Source of the DNA: Nibrella saemangeumensis
GTDB taxonomy: Bacteria > Bacteroidota > Bacteroidia > Cytophagales > Spirosomataceae
DNA length: 64,000 bases
NCBI RefSeq assembly: GCF_039541915.1
Contig: NZ_BAABHD010000014.1
Span: 1 to 64,000 of the forward strand
Direction of reading: 5' to 3'
Positions 9,001 to 14,789 of the stretch are shown piece by piece; within the stretch, counting starts at the first letter, position 1; each line of letters starts with the position of its first letter. Below the pieces are notes generated by a model. That model ran no database searches and was not told where the DNA came from. It saw only the letters and a program-made list of their open reading frames with translations. The position numbers and the translations under genes are program-made.

Positions 9001-11230
9001 CCTAACCGGACCGCCGGCCGCCAATGTGACGTTACCAACGATCACATTCCCGCCAACGAATGGGGTGGTTACAGTGAACGCCGATGGTACAATCACGTAT
9101 AATCCGAACGACACCTTCACGGGCAACGATGCCTTTATATACAGCATCTGTGATGTGGTTGATCCGACGCGTTGCGATACGGCTATCGTGCGGATCAATA
9201 TCGGCAACGCACCGGCGCCAAGAGCTACTCAGGATGTAATAACGGGTGCGCTGGGTCAACCAGTAACCATCAACGCGCTGGCAAATGACCTGGCCGGTAA
9301 CGGTCAGCCTGCCAACCTGACGAACGTCACTCCGCCGGTGATTGTGGATCAGCCCAACAATGGTACAGCGGTGGTGAACGCTGATGGTACCATTACCTTT
9401 ACACCAACTCCTGGTTTTGCCGGCAGTGATACGCTGATCTACCGCATCTGCTCGTTAGTTAGTCCGAATGTGTGCGATACGACCCGCATCATTATCAACG
9501 TACCGTCGGCACCGCCTACGGCTAACCGCGATGATGCCACGACTACCTTCCAGCAGGAGGTTACCATACCGGTGCTGTTGAATGATACCGGTCGTGCGGG
9601 TCTGCCAGCGAGTCTGACGACAGTGACGCTGCCGATCATTACTCAGCAACCGGATAACGGTACGGCCGGGGTGAACTCTACGGGCAGTATTACCTATACA
9701 CCGAATGCCGGTTTTGCGGGTAGTGATACCCTGATCTACCGCATCTGTGACCAGGTGAATACCTTGCTCTGTGACTCGGCTCTGGTCGTGATCAACGTAG
9801 GCAGCGCGGCTCCGGTGGCGAATCGGGATAACTACACCACTGCGCTGAATACACCAACTACGGTACCGATTCTGCTGAACGATTTGGGCAGAGGTGGGTT
9901 CCCGGCCAGCCTGACTGCGGTGACGAATCCCGTGATTGTCGATCAGTTCAATAACGGCACAGGTGTAATCAACGCCAACGGTACCTTGACGTATACGCCG
10001 AATTCAGGCTTCGCTGGTGCGGATACTATGATCTACCGCATATGCGACCAGATCAATACGTCACTGTGCGATACCGCCTTAGTGGTCATCAATATTGGCA
10101 GTGCGGCTCCAAGAGCGAATGCGGACTTTGCCTCTACCGGATTCCAGACGGCTGTAACCATACCGGTACTGCTCAACGATCAGGATCGGAACAACCAGCC
10201 GGCCAGCACCACCAACGTAACCGGACCGGTAGTTATCCGGCAACCGCAAAATGGTTCGGCGGTCGTGACTGTCAATGGATCGATCATCTATACACCGGAT
10301 ACTGGCTTCGGTGGTAACGATACGCTGGTCTACCAGATCTGCGACCGGGTGAACACCAGTCTGTGCGACACGGCAAGGGTAATCATAAGCGTCGCCCAGG
10401 GTCAGGTAACGCTGGTGGCCAGAGCTTATCTGCAGGGCGCGCTGTTTGGCGTATTCCTGCCGGATACCCTGATGCGTGATGATCTGCGCGTCAGAGGACT
10501 TCTGCCGACTACCAGCCCGTATACTCCGGCCAACGGTTTCACCGCCCTGACAGTAACTGGTACTGTAAATCCATCGGTGTTCAGTGTAACCGGTCCGAAT
10601 GCGATCGTAGACTGGGTGTTTGTCGAACTGCGTAACCCGGCCAATCCGACCCAGGTGGTCGATAGTCGTTCGGCCCTCATCCAGCGGGATGGCGACATTG
10701 TTAATCTGGATGGGGTATCGCCGGTGCGGTTCAACAGTGCAACGGCAGCCAGCTACTATGTAGTGGTGAAGCACCGCAACCATCTGGGTGTAATGACCCA
10801 GACAGCTGTACCGCTGAGTACGACCGGTACGGTGGTAGACTTCCGCAGAGCCTCAACGCCGACCTATACCTACACCAACACGCCACTGGATCAGGCGCAG
10901 GTAGTGGTTGAACAGGGACGGGCACTATGGGCAGGTAACGCGCTGAGAGAGAATTTACCATCGATACCGCACGAATTTGTGACGTATCAGGGTACAGAAA
11001 ATGATGTAAACGTTATTTACCAGCAAGTTATTAATGCACCGGGCAATATATTTGGTACACCTTTCTATAAATTGCGTGGGTACTTCACGGGTGATGTTAA
11101 TATGAATGGAGAGGTAATCTTCCAGGGTACAGGTAACGATGTTGAGTTCATTTACCAGAACGTCATCAAGAACCATCCGGGGAATACACTGGTGCAGCCG
11201 TTCTTTAGAATACGTGAGCAATTACCCTGA
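2..11230 (+). CDS. Giant tandem Ig-like (tandem-95/Big_9-type) repeat surface protein, 5' partial
   Basis: The frame is open at the left edge, so the true start lies outside the window and the protein exceeds 3742 residues. About 35 Ig-like domains of roughly 99 residues follow one another (34 complete, the first cut). Each has the pattern VLxND, NGT, DGTITYTP, GFAGxDTL, YxICD and LCDTA. Five domain types alternate in a fixed order, giving a 497-residue super-repeat. Every domain carries two cysteines seven residues apart. The last 280 residues are not Ig-like: they include a region with two copies of a motif resembling QGTxNDVxxIYQ, separated by GDVNMNG, like a dockerin-type module. No T9SS sorting domain is evident at the C terminus. 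Known proteins of this kind are secreted adhesins or gliding/biofilm surface proteins; adhesion is inferred here. The two following genes are also secreted and share Ig-like repeats. Confidence 0.9.
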   Translation: MLNNDTDRTGAAADLTNVTLPTIITQPTGGVVTVNADGTITYNANDTFTGNDQFVYRICDVVNTSLCDTAIVRINVGNAPAPQPVTDQVTGSFGQPVTVSVLGNDLAGNGQPASLTNVTAPVIVDQPNNGTAVINPDGTITYTPAFGFAGSDTLTYQICSTISPNVCATAQVVFSVPSAPPTANLDVASIGFQQSVTVPVLLNDTDRAGRPANLSTVTAPIILDQPNNGTAVVNSTGTITYTPNAGFAGSDTLIYRICDVVNPLLCDSALVVFNVGSVAPVADRDNYTTAFNTPVQIPVLLNDEARGGLPASLTNVTAPVLVSQPTSGNVVVNADGTFTYTPNTGFAGADQFIYRICDVVNQSLCDTALVVVNVGSQAPRANADVATVVFNQPTTVNVLANDADRTGNIPATLATVSAPVILAQPDNGTAVVNADGSISFSPAPGFAGTTTLVYQICDRVNTSLCDTARVTFNVGSAPPVANPDSYTLGFNQTLALTVLANDTDRTGAPADLTNVTLPTIITQPTGGTVTVNADGTITYNANNTFTGNDQFIYRICDVVNTSLCDTAIVRLNVGNAPAPAPVNDQVTGGFGQTVTVSLLNNDLAGNGQPASLTNVTAPTIVDQPNNGTAVINPDGSVSYTPAPGFAGSDTLTYQICSTISPNVCATAQIIFNVQSAPPTANLDVATIGFQQEVTVPILLNDTDRAGRPANLSTVTAPIILDQPDNGTARVNSTGSITYTPNAGFAGSDTLIYRICDVVNPLLCDSALVVFNVGSVAPVADRDNYTTAFNTPVQIPVLLNDDARGGLPASLTNVTAPVLVSQPTSGNVVVNADGTFTYTPNTGFAGADQFIYRICDVVNQSLCDTALVVVNVGSQAPRANADVATVVFNQPTTVNVLANDADRTGNIPATLATVSAPVILAQPDNGTAVVNADGSISFSPAPGFAGTTTLVYQICDRVNTSLCDTARVTFNVGSAPPVANPDSYTLGFNQTLALTVLANDTDRTGATADLTNVTLPTIVTQPTGGVVTVNADGTITYNANDTFTGNDQFIYRICDVVNTSLCDTAVVRINVGNAPAPTAQQDVVVGSFGQTVTVSLLGNDLAGNGQPANLTNVTTPVLVSGPANGTATINPDGTLTFTPALGFAGNDTLVYQICSVISPNVCDTARIIINVPSAPPTANLDVATTAFQQEVTVPILLNDTDRAGRPANLSTVTAPIILDQPNNGTARVNSTGSITYTPNAGFAGSDTLIYRICDVVNTLLCDSALVVVNVGSTVPVANRDNYTTAFNAPVQIPVLLNDQARGGSPASLTSVTLPVIVSQPSDGAVTVNPDGTITYSPFNAFAGADQFVYRICDQVNQSLCDTALVVVNVGSAAPVANPDLVTATFNTALSINVLANDADRSGNIPASLTSVTAPVILSQPDNGTAVVNADGTISFTPATGFAGFDTLVYQICDRVNTSLCDTARVVINVGSAPPVANPDSYTLGFNQTLALTVLDNDVNRNGVAANLTGPPAANVTLPVIFAQPANGTVVVNADGTITYNPNDTFTGNDAFIYRICDVVNTSLCDTALVRINIGNAPAPQPANDQVSGGFGQTVTVSILNNDLAGNGQSASLTNVTAPVIVDQPNNGTAVINPDGSVSYTPAPGFAGSDTLTYQICSIISPNVCATAQIVFNVQSAPPTANLDVATIGFQQEVTVPVLLNDTDRAGNPASLSTVTTPIILDQPDNGTARVNSTGSITYTPNAGFAGSDTLIYRICDVVNPLLCDSALVVFNVGSVAPVADRDNYTTAFNTPVQIPVLLNDEARGGLPASLTNVTAPVLVSQPTSGNVVVNVDGTITYTPNTGFAGADQFVYRICDAVNQALCDTALVVVNVGSAAPRANSDLVTTFFDTPLNINVLDNDADRNGTIPATLTNVSAPVILDQPDNGTALVNANGSIAFTPAPGFAGNDTLVYQICDRVNTSLCDTARVVIRVQSAPPVANADQYTLGFNQTLALTVLTNDTDRTGAPASLTSVTLPLVISGPNNGQVTINPDGSITYNPNDTFTGNDQFVYSLCDIVDPTRCDTAIVRINVGNAPAPTAQQDVVVGSFGQSTSIDLLGNDLAGNGQPANLTNVTTPVLVSGPNNGAATINPDGTITFTPALGFAGSDTLVYQICSVISPSVCDTARIIINVPSAPPTANLDVATTAFQQEVTVPILLNDTDRAGRPANLSTVTAPIILDQPNNGTARVNSTGSITYTPNAGFAGSDTLIYRICDVVNTLLCDSALVVINVGSVAPVANRDNYTTALNTPVQIPVLLNDDALGGQPASLTNVTAPVVVNQPSNGTLTLNANGSITYTPNFGFAGADSFIYRICDQVNQTLCDTALVVVNVGSAAPRATADVASVGFNQPATVNVLANDADRNGTVPATLATVSAPVILDEPNNGTVVVNANGSITFTPAPGFAGSDTLVYQICDRVNTSLCDTARVVFNVQSAPPVANPDQYTLGFNQTLALTVLTNDTDRTGAPASLTSVTLPTIVTQPTGGGMTVNADGTITYNANDTFTGNDQFVYRICDVVNTSLCDTAVVRINVGNAPAPNPVQDVVTGVFGQPLTVSVLTNDLAGNGQPANLTNVTAPVIVDQPNNGTAVVNADGTITFTPAPGFAGSDTLTYQICSIISPNICATAQIVFNVQSAPPVANRDFATTAFQQEVTVPILLNDTDKAGQPATLSTVTAPIILDQPNNGTARVNSTGSITYTPNAGFAGSDTLIYRICDVVNTLLCDSALVVISVSSTAPIANRDNYTTAFNQPITVPILLNDTGRGGAPASLTSVTAPVIVDQFNNGTGVINANGTLTYTPNTGFAGSDTLVYRICDQVNQALCDTALVVIGVGSGAPRANSDIITTAFNTTVTFGILANDQNRSGAPANLTNVTAPVILSQPTNGTALINPDGTFSYRPATGFAGLDTVVYQICDVVNRSLCDTARIIVSVQSAPPVANPDSYTLGFNQTLALNVLANDQNRTGAPASLTGPPAANVTLPTITFPPTNGVVTVNADGTITYNPNDTFTGNDAFIYSICDVVDPTRCDTAIVRINIGNAPAPRATQDVITGALGQPVTINALANDLAGNGQPANLTNVTPPVIVDQPNNGTAVVNADGTITFTPTPGFAGSDTLIYRICSLVSPNVCDTTRIIINVPSAPPTANRDDATTTFQQEVTIPVLLNDTGRAGLPASLTTVTLPIITQQPDNGTAGVNSTGSITYTPNAGFAGSDTLIYRICDQVNTLLCDSALVVINVGSAAPVANRDNYTTALNTPTTVPILLNDLGRGGFPASLTAVTNPVIVDQFNNGTGVINANGTLTYTPNSGFAGADTMIYRICDQINTSLCDTALVVINIGSAAPRANADFASTGFQTAVTIPVLLNDQDRNNQPASTTNVTGPVVIRQPQNGSAVVTVNGSIIYTPDTGFGGNDTLVYQICDRVNTSLCDTARVIISVAQGQVTLVARAYLQGALFGVFLPDTLMRDDLRVRGLLPTTSPYTPANGFTALTVTGTVNPSVFSVTGPNAIVDWVFVELRNPANPTQVVDSRSALIQRDGDIVNLDGVSPVRFNSATAASYYVVVKHRNHLGVMTQTAVPLSTTGTVVDFRRASTPTYTYTNTPLDQAQVVVEQGRALWAGNALRENLPSIPHEFVTYQGTENDVNVIYQQVINAPGNIFGTPFYKLRGYFTGDVNMNGEVIFQGTGNDVEFIYQNVIKNHPGNTLVQPFFRIREQLP
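230..10392 (+). repeat. Higher-order DNA tandem repeat, period 1491 nt (five Ig-like domains)
   Basis: The junction codon for Gly-Asn-Ala recurs at about 230, 1721, 3212, 4718, 6209, 7700 and 9203. The spacing is exactly 1491 nt four times, 1506 once and 1503 once. The two longer periods contain a five-residue GPPAA insertion in the domain starting PPVANPD. Each period encodes five domains that begin APAP, PPTANLD, APVADRDNY, APRANAD and PPVANPD. Copies near the left edge are closest to one another in DNA sequence; those near the right are more divergent. Confidence 0.95.
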
Positions 11231-11238
11231 TAGGGCGG

Positions 11239-11262
11239 GGGTGGGGCCATCGGGTCCCACCC
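11239..11262 (+). terminator. GC-rich hairpin after the giant repeat gene (weak terminator or attenuator)
   Basis: GGGTGGGG (11239-11246) pairs with TCCCACCC (11255-11262), with one G-T pair and an 8-nt loop. It lies 8 nt after the stop codon. There is no T-run, so termination may be partial and the next gene may be co-transcribed. Confidence 0.4.
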
Positions 11263-11296
11263 AATGCTCGTAACGATCATTAAAAACAGGAATAAA

Positions 11297-13765
11297 ATGA
11301 AGCACATGTTACGTTTATCACTTTGGCTGGGTTTAATGCTGACTGGTTGGATGGGATACTGTCAGCAAGTATCGCCAAACACCGTAAACTACCGGGTAAC
11401 GTATGATGCGGCTACCAACCGGTACACGGCGTTTGTTATCCCCAATTATAATGTGCCAAATAGTAACAATACCGGATCCGTAGAAAGGGGAGGCACGGCT
11501 CAGTACACGTTGAAAGTTCCCGCCCAGTTTGTCATTCAGGATATTCAGGATATCCGGGGCACCTGGGAGAAGAACCCGCTGAAGCTGGGGCCGGGACAGC
11601 CAAATCAGGATTTTAGCGGTACGGGACTGGACCCTGCTTTTGCCTACTATGTCATTGGCAAGAGTCCTTCCGAAACCGATTACGGGTCTTTTCAGGCGGG
11701 TGTACCGGTCGCTCTATTTTCATTTGCTGGTAATGGTTGCTTTGGCCCTGTTACTCCCCTGCCGCCCAACGACCCATTCATCGTGGCTGCTGACCAGCGA
11801 TTCTCGCTAAACGTGGGTAATAGCTTCTATTCGCGATCAGGCCAGCCGGCCGGGGGTAACGTGGTACCTTTGGAGCAGTTTGTGAACATCTCGGGTCCGG
11901 CCGCTAACTGCCAGACCGGCACGGTCGCTACGCCGGATAATGCTACAACTACAGCGGGTACGCTGGTAGTAGTCCCGATCCTCAACAACGACTTGTTCAA
12001 CGGTGGCCCGGCCAGCACCACCAACGTTACAGCCAGTATCACGGGAGCCCCCAGCAGTGGTACGGCTACCGTCAATGCCAATGGTACAGTGAACTTTACC
12101 CCCGCTCCCGGTTTTACGGGTCCTATCTCGTTTACCTACACCATCTGCTCGATCTCGACACCTCCGCAATGTGCTTCGGCGGTGGTGACCGTCACGGTCA
12201 ACCCCGTGACGCAACCGACCAGTACGGTGGCTAATCCCGACAACTCGACAACGACGGCTGGAGTGCCCGTAACGACCAGTGTGCTGGCCAACGACCTGCG
12301 CAATGGCGGACCGGCCAGCACTACCAATGTGACGGTCAGCGTTACAGGTGCCCCCAGCAGTGGTACGGCCACGGTGAATGCTAACGGTACCATCACCTTT
12401 ACCCCGGCCCCCGGCTTTACCGGTCCGGTGTCCTACACCTACACGATCTGTTCAATTGCTACGCCAGTGCAGTGTGCCCCGGCCGTGGTGACCGTGCAGG
12501 TCAATGCAGTGACACCACCAACCAGCACCGTTGCTAATCCCGACAATACCACCACGGCCGCTGGTACAGCAGTGACCACTAATGTGCTGGCTAATGACAC
12601 GCGCAACGGTGGGCCAGCCAGTACTACTAACGTCACGGTCAGCATTACCGGAGCGCCCAGCAGTGGCACGGCCACGGTAAATGCCAACGGCACCATTACC
12701 TTTACGCCCGCCCCCGGCTTTACGGGTCCGGTGTCCTACACCTACACCATCTGCTCTATCGCTACGCCGGTGCAGTGTGCCACCGCCGTGGTAACCGTGA
12801 CAGTTAATCCGGGAACACAACCAACCAGTACCGTTGCTACTAACGACAATGCCACAACCACTACGGGTACGCCAGTAATCATCCCGATCCTGGCCAATGA
12901 CACCCGCAACGGTGGTCCGGCCAGCACCACCAACGTGACCGCCAGCATTACAGGTGTACCCAGCAGTGGTACGGCCACGGTAAACGCCAACGGTACGGTG
13001 ACCTTTACGCCGGCACCCGGCTTTACGGGTCCGGTGTCCTTCACCTACACCATCTGCTCGATTGCTACGCCGGTGCAGTGTGCCACCGCCGTGGTGGCCG
13101 TGACGGTTAATCCGATCACAGGTGCGTCGGCGGATGTACGGGTGACCAAAGTAGTGAGCCAGGCCCAATCGACAGTAGGGGGTGTGGTAAGCTTTACGGT
13201 AACCGTGCAGAACGTGGGGCCAGGGACTGCCGCTAATGTGGTAGTAACCGATACAATTACGCGTTCAACTATGGTTCAGATGCAGGGGCCGGCTATCGTC
13301 TCCCGCGGTAGTTTCAACAGCACGACGGGGTTGTGGACGGTAGGGACGCTCGCGGCCGGCGAGTCGGCTACGATGGTGATGAGTGTCCAACTGCGGGCAG
13401 AGGGGGTCATTACTAATACCGCTTCAGTAAGCAGCACCACGAGCGATCCTAACTCGGGTAACAATGTAGCCTCCGCCTGTGTGTCGGTGCCGGTGCAGCT
13501 CTGTCAGGGAGAAGCCTTGGTAATCACCATTCCGGCTGGCTTCCAGAACGTGCAGTGGTTCCGCAATGGGCAAGCGGTAACCGGAGGGGTCACCAGTACG
13601 TCGATTACGATCACTCAGGGAGGAACATATACAGTAACGGCAGGTAACGGTGCCTGTCCGTTGGGAGGTAACTGTTGCCCCATTATTGTGCAGGCAGTCG
13701 ACTGCTGTCAGCCAGTCTGTGTGCCGTTTGTTATCAGCAAAACCCGCTCCACGCTAGTACGTTAA
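11297..13765 (+). CDS. Secreted multidomain protein: new N-terminal domain, four Ig-like repeats, DUF11, Cys-rich tail
   Basis: I chose the ATG at 11297 because it begins a good signal peptide (MKHMLRLSLWLGLMLTGWMG) and follows an AGGA; an in-frame start at 11264 only adds a charged leader. The 822-residue product has four parts. Residues 25-200 match the N-terminal domain of the next gene (VTYD, TAQYTLKVP, DIRGTW, AYYVIGK, ETDYGSF). Residues 204-605 are four Ig-like repeats of about 101 residues with the CX7C pattern of the giant protein. Residues 609-733 are a DUF11-type domain (ADVRVTKVVS, NVGPGTAANVVVTD). The tail holds two CC pairs and ends VCVPFVISKTR. No T9SS sorting domain is visible. 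It is probably a surface or matrix protein produced with its neighbours; function is unknown. Confidence 0.88.
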   Translation: MKHMLRLSLWLGLMLTGWMGYCQQVSPNTVNYRVTYDAATNRYTAFVIPNYNVPNSNNTGSVERGGTAQYTLKVPAQFVIQDIQDIRGTWEKNPLKLGPGQPNQDFSGTGLDPAFAYYVIGKSPSETDYGSFQAGVPVALFSFAGNGCFGPVTPLPPNDPFIVAADQRFSLNVGNSFYSRSGQPAGGNVVPLEQFVNISGPAANCQTGTVATPDNATTTAGTLVVVPILNNDLFNGGPASTTNVTASITGAPSSGTATVNANGTVNFTPAPGFTGPISFTYTICSISTPPQCASAVVTVTVNPVTQPTSTVANPDNSTTTAGVPVTTSVLANDLRNGGPASTTNVTVSVTGAPSSGTATVNANGTITFTPAPGFTGPVSYTYTICSIATPVQCAPAVVTVQVNAVTPPTSTVANPDNTTTAAGTAVTTNVLANDTRNGGPASTTNVTVSITGAPSSGTATVNANGTITFTPAPGFTGPVSYTYTICSIATPVQCATAVVTVTVNPGTQPTSTVATNDNATTTTGTPVIIPILANDTRNGGPASTTNVTASITGVPSSGTATVNANGTVTFTPAPGFTGPVSFTYTICSIATPVQCATAVVAVTVNPITGASADVRVTKVVSQAQSTVGGVVSFTVTVQNVGPGTAANVVVTDTITRSTMVQMQGPAIVSRGSFNSTTGLWTVGTLAAGESATMVMSVQLRAEGVITNTASVSSTTSDPNSGNNVASACVSVPVQLCQGEALVITIPAGFQNVQWFRNGQAVTGGVTSTSITITQGGTYTVTAGNGACPLGGNCCPIIVQAVDCCQPVCVPFVISKTRSTLVR
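11909..13111 (+). repeat. Four tandem Ig-like coding repeats of about 303 nt
   Basis: Units begin near 11909, 12211, 12517 and 12820 and encode the ND, NGGPAST, GAPSSGTATVN, FTPAPGFTG and YTICS..QC pattern. They are very similar in DNA, which points to recent duplication. They are related in fold to the repeats of the upstream gene but form a distinct, more homogeneous set. Confidence 0.9.
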
Positions 13766-13809
13766 ACCGGAGTTAGTCAAAAAAGAAAAGCAATAATCAG
13801 AGACGAACT

Positions 13810-14724
13810 ATGAAAAAGAGTCTGTTGATCGTATGGATAGGCCTGCTGGGACTGGTGAGTCTGGCTCAGGCGCAGTACAAGTCGCAGCACACGGTGCGCT
13901 ACATGGTGACCTACGAAGCCAAAACAGGGTTGTTTACCGCGTGGGTGGTGCCCGACTACAGCACGCCCAACACCTTCAACCCTGAAACTGAGGAGCGGGG
14001 GGCAACGGCGCAGTTTACCCTGAAAGTACCTAAAGATTTTGTACTGGGTGGCCTGAAAGACATTCGTGGTATATGGGACAAGCAGGCCCGCAAGTTTGGC
14101 CAGGAGGCAGAATTGCTGCGGGCAGGAGCCGATCCGGGATACGCCTACTATGTTATTGGTAAAGCCCCGCAGGAAACTAACTACGGCGAGTTCAAACAAG
14201 GTGAGCCGGTAGCACTGTTTACCTTCAAAGGGCAGGGTGGCGATCCCTCGCGGGTGCAGGCCCTGGAGTGGGAGGATACCTTTGTGAAGCTGGCGGGAGA
14301 GACCTTCTCACTGAACGTAGCCAGTAGCTTCTACTCGCGTTCAGGACAGGCAGCTAAGATCGAAGCCCGTCCGCTGGAGCAGTTTGTGCAGCCGACGAAC
14401 CTGCTGAACGTAATGAAAGAGTTGCAGGAGCGTCTGGCGCAGATGGGGCCGTTTACGGGTGAATCGCAGGAGCTGGAGGTGGTAGCTTACCCCAACCCGA
14501 CGGTCGATGTCGTAAAAGTGAAGTTCTTCTCGCAGGTTGGCGATGAACCGGTGAAGCTGGAAGTAGTGGATCTGAAAGGCATGGTGAAGCGGGCAAAGGA
14601 GATCAAGACCAAAGCCGGGGTTAATACGGTGGAATTTGATTTGTCTGAGCTACCGGGTAGCCCATACTTTATCAAGAAGAGCGAAGACAATAACGTGGTT
14701 ACCAAGAAAGTGGTGAAAATCTAA
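13810..14724 (+). CDS. Secreted protein with T9SS type A sorting domain
   Basis: The 304-residue product starts with a signal peptide (MKKSLLIVWIGLLGLVSLAQ). Residues 24-200 are homologous to the N-terminal domain of the preceding gene: VRYMVTYEAKTG, ERGATAQFTLKVP, DIRGIWDK, AYYVIGKAPQET, FSLNVASSFYSRSGQ and PLEQFV recur in the same order. Residues 222-304 form a typical T9SS type A C-terminal domain, opening with YPNPTVD and ending in a short basic strand (KKVVKI). It is therefore exported by T9SS and probably attached to the cell surface. The gap to the upstream gene is 44 nt with no terminator, so the two are likely co-transcribed. The role of the shared domain is unknown; a partner or short version of the upstream protein is possible. 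Confidence 0.88.
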   Translation: MKKSLLIVWIGLLGLVSLAQAQYKSQHTVRYMVTYEAKTGLFTAWVVPDYSTPNTFNPETEERGATAQFTLKVPKDFVLGGLKDIRGIWDKQARKFGQEAELLRAGADPGYAYYVIGKAPQETNYGEFKQGEPVALFTFKGQGGDPSRVQALEWEDTFVKLAGETFSLNVASSFYSRSGQAAKIEARPLEQFVQPTNLLNVMKELQERLAQMGPFTGESQELEVVAYPNPTVDVVKVKFFSQVGDEPVKLEVVDLKGMVKRAKEIKTKAGVNTVEFDLSELPGSPYFIKKSEDNNVVTKKVVKI

Positions 14725-14752
14725 CCATTTTCGGAGCATATTCAGAAATGAC

Positions 14753-14782
14753 AAGGCCCACTCTGCCGGCAGAGTGGGCCTT
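14753..14782. terminator. Bidirectional terminator between convergent genes
   Basis: AAGGCCCACTCTGCC (14753-14767) is followed directly by its exact reverse complement (14768-14782). The gene on the plus strand stops at 14724 and the one on the minus strand at 14790, so a single hairpin can serve both. Confidence 0.85.
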
Positions 14783-14789
14783 GCTGTTG

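Noticed and set aside
230..10392. Possible CRISPR or transposon-derived repeat
   Set aside because: The repeat is 1491 nt long, fully coding, with no spacers, terminal inverted repeats or transposase.
466..10783. Many 60-230 residue open frames on the minus strand across the giant repeat gene
   Set aside because: They recur with the DNA repeat and are mirror frames of conserved codons. The plus frame has domain motifs throughout.
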